The notes beneath the pieces were generated by a model, which did no database searches, had not been told where the DNA came from, and saw only the letters and a program-made list of their open reading frames with translations. A stretch of 64,000 nt of DNA from Cochleicola gelatinilyticus (lineage in GTDB: Bacteria > Bacteroidota > Bacteroidia > Flavobacteriales > Flavobacteriaceae), in NCBI RefSeq assembly GCF_001637325.1, contig NZ_LRXL01000026.1, positions 930,001-994,000 on the forward strand, written 5' to 3'. Shown here in pieces: positions 52,051 to 60,407 of the stretch. A program made the translations under genes and the position numbers. Every line of letters starts with the position of its first letter. Position 1 is the stretch's first letter.

Positions 52051-52626
52051 CTAGGATTCTATTATAACGCCATATTTAGTAAGTAATCCTTCAATCGATG
52101 CTAAAGAAAATTTGGCTCCTTTAAGTTGATTGCTTTCTGGATCGATGGTAAAATTATGTGAAGTTCTAAAATCTGCTGTGCGTAAATTCGTCTGGTCGAA
52201 AACCGCATGCAATAAATCACAATCATTAAAAAGCGCAGCATTGAGATCACATTGTGAAAAATCAACCTCTTGAATTTTAGAAGCAGTAAACGTTGTATTG
52301 GAGAGATTTTTCTGATAAAAGGAAGCATGGTTTAGTTGACAGTTATCGAAGGTTAAAGCGAATCCAAAATCACTGCATTTTGAAAACTGAAGCCCTAAAA
52401 GTTTACAGTCTTTAAAGAGCACATTTTGAAATCCAGTTTGATGAATATTTGCCGTACTTAAATTGCAATCGTAAAATTCACATTCTATAAATTGAATTTT
52501 AGAAAGGTCGGAATTGGAAAAATTACAATTCGTAAACATACATGCTTCGTAATCTCCTCTTTGTAATTTTTTTAATGAATAATCTTCTTTATCAAAATTT
52601 TTTTCCGCTATAAAGGGATAATCCAT
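52051..52626 (-). CDS. Pentapeptide-repeat protein, Qnr/McbG-like
   Basis: 191 aa. A(N/D)LxX-type pentapeptide units fill residues about 25-160, such as CMFTNCNFSNSDLSKIQFIEC, CNLSTANIHQTGFQNVLFKDC and CDLNAALFNDCDLLHAVFDQTNL, with a loop break near HNFTIDPESNQLKGAKFSL and a C-terminal SIEGLLTKYGVIIES dimerisation helix. This architecture, including IDPE.N.LKGA.FSL, is that of Qnr/McbG proteins that mimic DNA on gyrase. No toxin or immunity neighbours are present; gyrase protection is inferred from family only. Confidence 0.83.
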   Translation of the reverse strand: MDYPFIAEKNFDKEDYSLKKLQRGDYEACMFTNCNFSNSDLSKIQFIECEFYDCNLSTANIHQTGFQNVLFKDCKLLGLQFSKCSDFGFALTFDNCQLNHASFYQKNLSNTTFTASKIQEVDFSQCDLNAALFNDCDLLHAVFDQTNLRTADFRTSHNFTIDPESNQLKGAKFSLASIEGLLTKYGVIIES

Positions 52627-52716
52627 AGTCTATATTTTTGTAGTAGAAATTATCGGTTATTCGCCTACAAGGTAAGAAAGATGAAGGGAAGGTTTAAAAA
52701 TTAAATCTATTTTCAA

Positions 52717-52760
52717 ACACTTACAATCATTTGTAAACGACTATAAACGAAAGTAAGTGT
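52717..52760. promoter_or_regulatory. Inverted repeat upstream of ssb
   Basis: ACACTTAC (52717-52724) and GTAAGTGT (52753-52760), perfect 8-bp arms 28 bases apart, enclosing two copies of TAAACGA. It is 100 bases before ssb. Function unknown; the only structured part of the 52627-52859 gap. Confidence 0.35.
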
Positions 52761-52859
52761 GTAATACCCGACTTCTGCTATGTTGCTATCCCATCTTTGT
52801 ACCATCGAATCATCGAGGTTCGAATTATCTTAACTGTTTATCACATAAAAATTAAAATC

Positions 52860-53195
52860 ATGAGCACACTTAGAAACAAAGTACAGTTGATTGGAAACTT
52901 AGGAAATGACCCTGAAATTATCACGCTAGATAGCGGAAGAAAATTAGCAAAATTTAATGTCGCCACGAACGAAACGTATAAAAATCAGAAGGGAGAACGA
53001 GTAACAGATACGCAATGGCACAATGTAGTGGCCTGGGGAAAAACGGCAGAAATTGTAGAAACGTATGTTACAAAAGGAAAAGAAGTGGCAGTAGAAGGAA
53101 AGCTTACCACTCGTTCTTGGGAAGATAAAGAAGGAACTAAAAGATATACCACCGAAATTGTTTGTGACGAACTTTTAATGTTAGGAGGAAAATAG
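52860..53195 (+). CDS. ssb: Single-stranded DNA-binding protein (short form)
   Basis: 111 aa from the ATG at 52860 (MSTLRNKVQLIGNLGNDPEI); the open frame extends to 52797 but no SSB begins there. The OB fold is complete: GRKLAKFNVATNETYKNQKG, TQWHNVVAWGKTAEIVETYVTKGKEVAVEGKLTTRSWEDKEG and YTTEIVCDELLMLGG. It lacks the acidic C-terminal tip and disordered tail used to recruit repair proteins, so it could be a secondary SSB. recQ follows on the same strand. Confidence 0.92.
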   Translation: MSTLRNKVQLIGNLGNDPEIITLDSGRKLAKFNVATNETYKNQKGERVTDTQWHNVVAWGKTAEIVETYVTKGKEVAVEGKLTTRSWEDKEGTKRYTTEIVCDELLMLGGK

Positions 53196-53210
53196 GAGTT
53201 ATTCGATTCT

Positions 53211-53241
53211 GCCCGGGATGCTTAATTAGGCATATTCGGGC
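53211..53241 (+). other. GC-rich hairpin between ssb and recQ
   Basis: GCCCG and ATGC (53211-53220) pair with GCAT and CGGGC (53230-53241) around a small internal loop, within an AT-rich genome. No T-run follows, so it is not an ordinary terminator. Confidence 0.4.
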
Positions 53242-53264
53242 GGAGTCTCACCTCCAATTTTATG

Positions 53265-53272
53265 TAACTTTG
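53265..53272 (+). promoter_or_regulatory. Promoter box of recQ
   Basis: TAACTTTG (TAnnTTTG) ends six bases before the ATG at 53279. No TTG at 17-19 bases. A start point here would leave almost no leader. Confidence 0.4.
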
Positions 53273-53278
53273 CCATCC

Positions 53279-55420
53279 ATGACGAACGCTACAGACTTAC
53301 AAACTAATTCCAGAATTCACGAACTACTAAAGAAACATTTTGGGTACGACGAATTTCGTCCAAACCAAAAAGAGATCATTCAAAATGTTTTGCAAGGCAA
53401 AGATGCTTTAGCAATTATGCCTACTGGAGGTGGAAAATCGTTGTGTTTTCAGTTACCCGCATTAGCGCTAAACGGAACTGCAATTGTAATTTCTCCACTT
53501 ATTGCACTTATGAAAGATCAAGTGGATGCGTTGCAAGCCAATGGAATATCGGCGGCATTTTACAATAGTTCTCAAGCTTCAGAAGAACAACAAAAAATTT
53601 GGGATGAATTACAAAATGGGGCTTTAAAATTACTCTATGTGGCTCCCGAAAGTTTATCATTATTACAACCATTACTTAATACAATTGCAATAAGCTTATT
53701 TGCAATCGATGAGGCGCATTGTATTTCATCTTGGGGGCACGATTTTCGTCCAGCTTACACGCGGCTAGGACATTTAAAACAGCAATTTCCAAAGATACCC
53801 CTAATTGCACTTACAGCCACAGCCGATAAAGCGACTCAGGCAGATATCATGCAGCAACTGCGTATTCCGAAGGCTAAAAAATTTATTACTTCGTTCGATA
53901 GGCCCAATTTGTATTTAGATGTTCGTCCAGGGCAGAATCGGTTAAAGCAAATTAGTTCTTTCTTAAAAAATTTTAGAAACGAAAGTGGTATTGTGTACTG
54001 TTTAAGTAGGAAAAGTACCGAAACTATTGCTGCTAAATTAAATAATTCAGGGTATCATGCACAGGCGTATCACGCCGGACTATCTTCGGAAGAACGCAAC
54101 CGCATTCAAGATGACTTTGTAAACGATCGTATCCCAATTATCGTTGCAACCATCGCTTTCGGAATGGGAATCGATAAGAGTAATGTTCGTTGGGTAATTC
54201 ACTACAACATGCCTAAGAATATTGAAGGGTATTATCAGGAAATTGGTCGTAGCGGAAGGGATGGCCTCGATGCACATGCGTTATTGTTTTACAGTTTTGC
54301 TGATGTTATTCAGTTGCGTAAATTCATGCAGGGAACACCAACCGAAGCCTATCAACTAGCAAAATTGGAACGCATGCAACAATTTGCAGAAGCATTAAGT
54401 TGTCGGCGTAAAGCCTTGCTTAATTACTTTGGAGAACATTTATTTGAAGACTGCGGAAATTGTGACATATGTACGGCCCCTCCAGAGTATTTTGATGGTA
54501 CTTTATTGGCCCAAAAAGTATGTTCTGCTATCTACAGGTTAAAAGGCACAGAGCCACTCGGAATGGTCTTAGATGTACTTCGTGGTGCTAAAAATGCAGC
54601 GGTGTACGACAAAGGATATCAGCACATTAAAACTTATGGTGCTGCAAAAGAGGTATCTTGGCGTGACTTACAACAATATATTATCCAGATGTTGAATCAG
54701 GGCATTCTTGAAATTCGATTTCATGAGAAAGGACGTTTGCTATTAACCCCTCTAGCAGAGAAAATTCTGTTTGAAAATAAAAAAGTTCAGCTTGCACATA
54801 TTTTAGAAGCCGACGAAAAGAAAAAGGCTGTAGCAGAAATTAATAAACCTGCAGCAACAAGCCTTTTTGAAAAATTAAAAGTATTGCGCGCAGTTTTAGC
54901 GAAAGATATGGGCGTACCTGCATACGTTGTGTTTAGCGATGCCAGCTTAAAGGATATGGAGCAAAAAATGCCAACTTCGGAAGAAGAGTTTGCTACTATA
55001 TTGGGTGTAGGACAAGCAAAACTTGAAAAGTATGCCGAACCCTTTCTGAAGGTTATATCTGTACATCAAGGATCGAACGTAAAACCGACTTCAAAAAAGA
55101 AACGAAAAAAAACTAAAAAAGGCGATACGCATAATGAAACACTTAAATTGTACGAGGAAGGTTTGTCAATTTCAGAAATGGCAGAAGCTCGCAATTTAAA
55201 AGAAACGACCATTATTAGTCATTTATCCTATTTGTTTCAGTCGGTCGATTCTGTAGATTTAAATCGATTTATTACTTCAGAAGAAAAAGCAGCCATTCAA
55301 AAAGCGAAGGAAACTTTAACCGATTCCGAAGGGCTAAAACCATATTTTGAATATTTTGAGCAAAAAATGCCATATTGGAAGCTTAAATTTGGTTTAGCAC
55401 TGCTTGATTCTGAAAGCTAA
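53279..55420 (+). CDS. recQ: ATP-dependent DNA helicase RecQ
   Basis: 713 aa from the ATG at 53279. Superfamily 2 motifs: PTGGGKSLCFQLPA (Walker A), DEAHCISSWGHDFRPAY (DEAH), LTATADKATQADI, AYHAGLSSEERN and EIGRSGRDG. The RQC zinc site has CRRKALLNYFGEHLFEDCGNCDIC, and an HRDC domain (about 545-605) plus a C-terminal HTH_40-type region (KLYEEGLSISEMAEARNLKETTII) follow. It unwinds DNA 3' to 5' in recombination and repair. The extra C-terminal helix-turn-helix is the usual form in Bacteroidota. Confidence 0.95.
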   Translation: MTNATDLQTNSRIHELLKKHFGYDEFRPNQKEIIQNVLQGKDALAIMPTGGGKSLCFQLPALALNGTAIVISPLIALMKDQVDALQANGISAAFYNSSQASEEQQKIWDELQNGALKLLYVAPESLSLLQPLLNTIAISLFAIDEAHCISSWGHDFRPAYTRLGHLKQQFPKIPLIALTATADKATQADIMQQLRIPKAKKFITSFDRPNLYLDVRPGQNRLKQISSFLKNFRNESGIVYCLSRKSTETIAAKLNNSGYHAQAYHAGLSSEERNRIQDDFVNDRIPIIVATIAFGMGIDKSNVRWVIHYNMPKNIEGYYQEIGRSGRDGLDAHALLFYSFADVIQLRKFMQGTPTEAYQLAKLERMQQFAEALSCRRKALLNYFGEHLFEDCGNCDICTAPPEYFDGTLLAQKVCSAIYRLKGTEPLGMVLDVLRGAKNAAVYDKGYQHIKTYGAAKEVSWRDLQQYIIQMLNQGILEIRFHEKGRLLLTPLAEKILFENKKVQLAHILEADEKKKAVAEINKPAATSLFEKLKVLRAVLAKDMGVPAYVVFSDASLKDMEQKMPTSEEEFATILGVGQAKLEKYAEPFLKVISVHQGSNVKPTSKKKRKKTKKGDTHNETLKLYEEGLSISEMAEARNLKETTIISHLSYLFQSVDSVDLNRFITSEEKAAIQKAKETLTDSEGLKPYFEYFEQKMPYWKLKFGLALLDSES

Positions 55421-55482
55421 AAAACTTCAAAGGCACATAAATATATTAATACCTTTGAAGCTTATCATTGAAAAAACATAAT

Positions 55483-56031
55483 TTATACAATAGCTGCCTC
55501 TAAGGACTGTACTTCTGGAAAATCAACAGGAACCTGAGTCGTATTATGTAAGTAATTTGAGATTGTTTTTTCTCCAACCAAAGAAATAGTGTCGATTAAA
55601 TTTCCTTCTGTATATCCTGCTTCAAAGAATTTTTCTAAAACATCTGGGTTTGTTTTTCCTCTATTCTCTGTAATATTTTTTGCTAATGCCGCGAGTGCAT
55701 TAAACTTAGAATCGAAAGAGGCAATTCCTCGTCTTAACTCTAAAATTTGGTCATCGTTAAAACCATTCATTTTTGCAATGGCCGTATGTGCAGAGAGACA
55801 GTAGGTACATTTGTTTACTTCGCTAACGGCAAGATTTACAACTTCTTTTTCTTTTGTAGATAACGAAGTTTTTGCGTTTGCAAAGTTAAGATAGTTTTCT
55901 AACGCAGTCTCACTATGTGCATAGGTAGCGTAAAGATTAGGAACAAATCCAACCTTTGATTTTAACGTGTCGAAAATAGCTTGATTTGTTTCATGTACTT
56001 GGTTTCTCGTTGGAACTTGTATTGTTTTCAT
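55483..56031 (-). CDS. Carboxymuconolactone decarboxylase/AhpD-like protein
   Basis: 182 aa. CTYCLSAHTAIAKMNG carries the CxxC-x3-H AhpD-like peroxidase motif. VNLAVSEVNKCTYC and GYTEGNLIDTISLVGEKTISNYLHN are typical of CMD-type proteins, which reduce peroxides. No signal peptide. A small 50-aa frame lies directly upstream on the same strand (34 bases). Confidence 0.88.
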   Translation of the reverse strand: MKTIQVPTRNQVHETNQAIFDTLKSKVGFVPNLYATYAHSETALENYLNFANAKTSLSTKEKEVVNLAVSEVNKCTYCLSAHTAIAKMNGFNDDQILELRRGIASFDSKFNALAALAKNITENRGKTNPDVLEKFFEAGYTEGNLIDTISLVGEKTISNYLHNTTQVPVDFPEVQSLEAAIV

Positions 56032-56064
56032 AATTGTACTTTTAAATTTATAATAAATATTTTT

Positions 56065-56217
56065 TTACTGAATAAAAGGTCGTTCTGCATCACAGTAATA
56101 GTCATGTATATGCTGGTGCTCACAATGAGACACTGCATTTAACTGTCGTACTATTTTGCTTTTTCCTTGACGGAAGATTTTTATTAAATTAAAAACGGAG
56201 GTATGTGAATATCTCAT
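56065..56217 (-). CDS. Candidate tiny Cys/His-rich protein upstream of the AhpD-like gene
   Basis: 50 aa: a basic N-terminus (LIKIFRQGKSKIVRQLN), then a cluster SHCEHQHIHDYYC with two Cys and four His within thirteen residues, then DAERPFIQ. The stop is 33 bases before the start of the AhpD-like gene on the same strand. The residue pattern would suit metal binding. A chance frame cannot be excluded; the compact, clustered composition and position argue for a gene. Confidence 0.4.
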   Translation of the reverse strand: MRYSHTSVFNLIKIFRQGKSKIVRQLNAVSHCEHQHIHDYYCDAERPFIQ

Positions 56218-56304
56218 TTTGAAATTGTTTTAAATGGATCCTGTTTCAGTCGATCTGAAACTTTGATAATTTGAGGTGCGGCTATCTATATTGCCAATGA
56301 ATAA

Positions 56305-56775
56305 TTATATGCTGTAGAATTCGGGAAATGAATGAAATTTACCGTGAGTTGTATGCTCCTGAGCAACTTCAAAAAGTTGTAATAATGAAGCATCGTTTTC
56401 TAAATAGCCTTCAATCTTTGGAAGACGTTTTTTTAGAAAATTTGTAAATTCTAAGGCGTTTTCGCTTCGGTTTGCTGCTTTCCGAATTAATTTTAAGTAC
56501 TCGGCCTTTTCTATGGTAAAGAATGCGTCATCTGAAAAGAACACTAGAATACTTTGGTTTAAATCAGCTTTTTTAATTTCATTTCGAAATTTAAAAGTTT
56601 CTATTTTAATTAATTTACGATGTAACGTTGTAAAAGAATTTGTGCTCACCTGTTGATCTTTTGCCATAGTAATATAAATAGGAGCTAATTGCTCTTTATA
56701 ATCTTGGGCAGTTAGATTAACTGACGGTATTAATAGAATGATTATTAATGCGAGTGTTTTTTGTAGTGTATTCAT
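56305..56775 (-). CDS. Secreted protein of unknown function
   Basis: 156 aa. A signal peptide (NTLQKTLALIIILLIPSVNLTAQ) precedes a helical mature part with YKEQLAPIYITMAKDQQVST, AEYLKLIRKAANRSENALEFTNFLKKRLPK and the C-terminus TTHGKFHSFPEFYSI. No family recognised. It is flanked by the tiny candidate and an AraC regulator on the same strand. Confidence 0.65.
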   Translation of the reverse strand: MNTLQKTLALIIILLIPSVNLTAQDYKEQLAPIYITMAKDQQVSTNSFTTLHRKLIKIETFKFRNEIKKADLNQSILVFFSDDAFFTIEKAEYLKLIRKAANRSENALEFTNFLKKRLPKIEGYLENDASLLQLFEVAQEHTTHGKFHSFPEFYSI

Positions 56776-56902
56776 ATCGTTATTTTTTTACTGAAACTTT
56801 ATGCTCAGTGTAATACTTTATTGTACACTACAAAGATGCGAAGTGAACACCCTTTAAAAAATGGATAGAATTCCCAGTGTCATGTCAATTATTCCCGATT
56901 TT

Positions 56903-57754
56903 CTATAAATGGAGATTTTGAGTGGTTCGGGATCCGTTTTTAAATAGCGTAGGGGACATTCCAGTCTGCTTTTTAAAAAGTCGACTTAAATGGGAAGCAT
57001 CATCAAAACCTATGTCGTAGGCGATTTCTTTTGTAGTTTTACTTGTATAGGTAAGCTGACGTTTTGCTTCTAGAATAATGCGGTCGTGGATTATCTGTAA
57101 CGGACTTTTATTTAATTTGGAGAAGGTGTTCGATAAGGTTTTAGGAGATTTAAATAATTTTTTAGCATAGAAAGCAACAGAATGTTCTTTTTTAAAATGT
57201 TCTTCTACTAGTACATTGTAGTGACGAACCATGTCTTGCTTGGTGTTAGTAGTTGCTACACTCGAAGTTTTCGTTTTTAGTAAACGTGTAGTTTTAATAA
57301 TAAATCGCGCAAGTAAGATTCGAAGCATTTCTGCCTGTATCGCATCGTTATTTTCAAACTCTTCTAAAAAAACTCTATGTATTAACGTATAACTGTCCAG
57401 TTGTTTTTCATCTAAGGTTAGCAGGGGTATATGCTGATTTCCGAAGAAAAGTAAACCAGCACAGCCAACTTCGTTATCATGGTGCTTAATGCAATAAAAT
57501 TCGCGGTTAAATTGATAGACCAATAGGTCATCACCTTCTTGAAATTGCAAATATTGCAGAGGTGTAAGGGCTATAATGCTTTGTCTGGGAAGTGTTACAG
57601 GTACGTGATCTACAATGAGCTGCGCTGGCGTTGTAGTAGTTCTTATAAAGATAAAGAAGCCACTTTGTTTTACTTCTTTAAAAGTGTCAAGCAATGTCTC
57701 ATTACCAATTTGAAGCAAAGCGCCTGTTGCGAATTCTGTGAATTTCTTTGTCAT
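56903..57754 (-). CDS. AraC-family transcriptional regulator
   Basis: 283 aa. The N-terminal part (about 1-150) is a cupin-like sensing domain (GFFIFIRTTTTPAQLIVDHVPVTLPRQS). The C-terminal pair of HTH helices is FKKEHSVAFYAKKLFKSPKTLSNTFSKLNKSPLQIIHDRIILEAKRQL then TTKEIAYDIGFDDASHLSRLFKKQTGMSPTLFK. It probably controls the genes next to it (56305 and the AhpD-like gene), but no site is identified. Confidence 0.87.
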   Translation of the reverse strand: MTKKFTEFATGALLQIGNETLLDTFKEVKQSGFFIFIRTTTTPAQLIVDHVPVTLPRQSIIALTPLQYLQFQEGDDLLVYQFNREFYCIKHHDNEVGCAGLLFFGNQHIPLLTLDEKQLDSYTLIHRVFLEEFENNDAIQAEMLRILLARFIIKTTRLLKTKTSSVATTNTKQDMVRHYNVLVEEHFKKEHSVAFYAKKLFKSPKTLSNTFSKLNKSPLQIIHDRIILEAKRQLTYTSKTTKEIAYDIGFDDASHLSRLFKKQTGMSPTLFKNGSRTTQNLHL

Positions 57755-57851
57755 ATCGAATATGTCGATTTTTCCTTTTTAAAATTACATTATTTTTATT
57801 TTAGGTTAAAAAAAATTGATATTTAAAAAGGATTCTTTTTCAGAAAATAAA

Positions 57852-57882
57852 AAAGGTCACTCAACTAGATTGAGTGACCTTT
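57852..57882 (-). terminator. Terminator of the CUB/T9SS protein gene
   Basis: AAAGGTCACTCAA (57852-57864) / TTGAGTGACCTTT (57870-57882): perfect 13-bp stem, 5-base loop, followed on the minus strand by a T-run. It lies 21 bases past the stop at 57904. Confidence 0.9.
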
Positions 57883-57903
57883 CGTAATTAAAAATTATAA
57901 TTA

Positions 57904-60096
57904 CTACATTTTAATAACCTTTTTTACAACGACTGTATCGTCATAAGTGGATCTAATAAAATATGTTCCATTTGATAAAGTAGTTAGATCGATCTCAAAA
58001 TTGCTTGTATTTGGAGTACTTTCTAATACTTTATTCCCTAATATAGAATATACAGCAACTTGCTCTATATTCACTGGAGACTTAAAGGTAATCTTGCCAG
58101 TAGTTGGGTTTGGAAAAAGCACAAATTCGCTCTCTAATATATCTTCAACTCCAAGTAACGTAGTTGTAAATTCAGCAAAGGCAAAGTCAGAAAAGATTTC
58201 ATTTTCGATACTACAAATGCTAACTAAATAAACATCATACGCTGTGTCGGCTTCTAAATCTGTTACACTAGCTGTGGTTTCAGAAATAAATCCGGTATTA
58301 AAAATAGGATCATCTACGGTAGGGTCGTCACCATCATTAAAAATTCCTAAAATATATCCGTCTGCCGCTTCAGCAACAGCGTCCCAAGAAAAATCGGCAC
58401 CCATTTCTGTCACATTCGATACTGTGAAATTTTCTGGTGTTGGGCACGATGGAGGAGCACATGTAATATCTGCATCCCATCCCGGGTTAGGAACGATGTT
58501 AGAGGATACAAAATGGAATATTAATTCTCCATCTGGGGCAATCGATGTATAAGAGATAGGGGTACCTCCTGCTGGAATTTCTGGAACCACTTGTTCAACA
58601 CCATCTCCAATATCTACCATTAGAAAATCAAAATCAGAATTATTCACAAAAACAAAAGTTGCCGTTACCAAATCTCCTTCGTTATCTGGAGTAATGGTAA
58701 TTGTATAGTCTTCATTATTTTGAAAATCTCCATCGGGTCCTCCAGTGTCATAAAATTTCTCTCCACAAACTGGTGCTACTGGTGGTGTGAAAAAGGTAAC
58801 CTTTACCATTGCAGAAGGACCGTCTGTATCACAGTCTGCTGCGATATAGGCATCGTAGGTCGTAGCGGGTGCTAAACCGTCTGCAGTACCAGAAAAAGTT
58901 CCTGCGGCGATTAGTTGCGTCGATACAGGTGTTGCTGTAGTAGGATCTTCATCCTCTAAGAAAACAGATAGCACATAACCATTTGTAGCATTAGGCACTT
59001 CGTCCCAAGAGAAGGTAGCGGTATTTGCAGTTGTTTCGTCTAACATAAAATTATCCGGAGCATCGCAGGTTGGTGGTGGACCACACGTAATATCTGCATC
59101 CCAACCTGGGTTTGGATTTACTCCAGAAGAAGTAAAATGGAAAATCAAAGATCCGTCTGTAGCTATAGATGTGTAAACAACAGGGTCTTCTCCTTCGGGT
59201 ACTTCGGGTACCACTTGCTCCACTCCATCTCCAACATCCACGGTTAAAACATCGAACGTCGTATTCTCAACAAATAGAAATGTTGCTGTTACTAGGTCTC
59301 CGTCATTCTCGGGTAAAATCGTAATGGTGTAATCTTCATTATTTTGAAATTCGCCATCAGGACCTCCTGTATCATAAAACTTACCGCCGCAAACTGGAGG
59401 AGGGAAAGCCGTATTAAAAGTAATACACGATATGTTGGAAGTTTCACTGGCATCGCATAATGAGGCAATACAAGCAGTGTAAGTAGTTCCCCCTAAAAGA
59501 CCCGTAGCTGTAGCAGTTGTTGTTCCTGAAGCTAGGTCTTCGGTATAAATTGGTGGCGATGTTGTTGGATCGTCATTTTCATTATAAATCGAAAGTGTAT
59601 ATCCGTTGGTAGCATTTGCTTCTTCGTTCCATGTGAAAGTGGCTGTCGTTTCAGTGTTCTCAGTTAATAATAAACCAGTTGGAGGAACACAAGGAGGATT
59701 TGGTGAACAAATAATATCCGCATCCCAACCTGATCGTGTAGCCGAAATATCAGAAATAAATGTTACAAATAAATTACCTCCAGCAACTGTAGAAGTGTAT
59801 GTTCCCGGACTCTGAGCTCCAGAGGAAGGAGTTAGTTCGGGAGCACTCGCGTCATCTCCATCGTAAATTCTTAAAAAATCAAATCCGTTCTCAACCACGA
59901 GTGTAAGAAAATTAATGGTTACAAAATTGGCGGGATCATCAGCTTCAATTAGAACAGAATAGTCTTCATTGTTAGAATATTCCCCATCAGGACCTCCAGT
60001 ATCGTAAAATTTACCTCCACATTCTGGAGCAGTTTGTCCGAACATTGAAAAGCCCATCAACAAAAAGAGGGCGTTCCATAGCATAATTTTTTTCAT
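57904..60096 (-). CDS. Three-repeat CUB/FN3 protein with T9SS C-terminal sorting domain
   Basis: 730 aa, signal peptide ending near MFGQ. Three CUB-like modules start with CGGKFYDTGGPDG (about residues 26, 235 and 443), each with a first Cys, NNEDY, a WDADI and second Cys. Each is followed by a fibronectin type III domain (AxFxWD, YTLSIY, SGTxTATxTGL). A final T9SS type A domain (about 655-730) has FPNPTTGKITFKS, VAVYSILGNKV and GTYFIRSTYDDTVVVKKVIKM. It is secreted by the type IX system and probably displayed on the surface, perhaps for adhesion; that part is inference. Confidence 0.88.
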   Translation of the reverse strand: MKKIMLWNALFLLMGFSMFGQTAPECGGKFYDTGGPDGEYSNNEDYSVLIEADDPANFVTINFLTLVVENGFDFLRIYDGDDASAPELTPSSGAQSPGTYTSTVAGGNLFVTFISDISATRSGWDADIICSPNPPCVPPTGLLLTENTETTATFTWNEEANATNGYTLSIYNENDDPTTSPPIYTEDLASGTTTATATGLLGGTTYTACIASLCDASETSNISCITFNTAFPPPVCGGKFYDTGGPDGEFQNNEDYTITILPENDGDLVTATFLFVENTTFDVLTVDVGDGVEQVVPEVPEGEDPVVYTSIATDGSLIFHFTSSGVNPNPGWDADITCGPPPTCDAPDNFMLDETTANTATFSWDEVPNATNGYVLSVFLEDEDPTTATPVSTQLIAAGTFSGTADGLAPATTYDAYIAADCDTDGPSAMVKVTFFTPPVAPVCGEKFYDTGGPDGDFQNNEDYTITITPDNEGDLVTATFVFVNNSDFDFLMVDIGDGVEQVVPEIPAGGTPISYTSIAPDGELIFHFVSSNIVPNPGWDADITCAPPSCPTPENFTVSNVTEMGADFSWDAVAEAADGYILGIFNDGDDPTVDDPIFNTGFISETTASVTDLEADTAYDVYLVSICSIENEIFSDFAFAEFTTTLLGVEDILESEFVLFPNPTTGKITFKSPVNIEQVAVYSILGNKVLESTPNTSNFEIDLTTLSNGTYFIRSTYDDTVVVKKVIKM
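58126..60030. repeat. Three tandem CUB-FN3 units of about 625-630 bases
   Basis: The anchor sequences at 59999-60021, 59369-59392 and 58745-58768 are 630 and 624 bases apart. The second and third units are more alike (FQNNEDYTITI in both) than either to the first, pointing to a recent duplication of one unit. Confidence 0.75.
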
Positions 60097-60233
60097 AGCT
60101 TATATTTATAAATTAGTGCTTAAATATAGAAATTCACTAACACCTAGATAGGATGATTTTAGACATTAACATAATAAGCGCCTAAAAATTGTGGATCTAC
60201 TAATCTCGGTTATAAGATATAATTACATAGAAT

Positions 60234-60407
60234 TTATTCTTCGATTAGCAACCCAAGTTTTTTAAATCTCTGTTCTTTAGATTTTTGGGGCATATCGAAA
60301 CACGGACATCTTTTGCAGCGTTTGTGTTCTCCTTTTTTAAGGTACTTTTCACAACATTTATTTTTGAGTCCTTTTTTTTCTTTTTTGTCCTTGTTCTTCA
60401 TGCCCAT
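60234..60407 (-). CDS. Tiny Lys/Cys-rich protein coupled to the HDAC-like gene
   Basis: 57 aa, starting with ATG at 60407 in a TAATG overlap with the stop of the HDAC-like gene (the second ATG at 60401 is possible). The sequence is very basic at the start, then CCEKY, HKRCKRCPC and a CFDMP end: five cysteines plus one histidine in about 22 residues, as in a zinc knuckle or a compact metal-binding fold. No family is recognised, though the pattern looks conserved. Coupled translation argues for a real gene. Confidence 0.7.
   Translation of the reverse strand: MGMKNKDKKEKKGLKNKCCEKYLKKGEHKRCKRCPCFDMPQKSKEQRFKKLGLLIEE

Noticed and set aside
52860-55420. Plasmid or phage origin suggested by ssb and recQ plus hairpins
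   Set aside because: No replication initiator, integrase or phage gene; codon use and neighbours are chromosomal.
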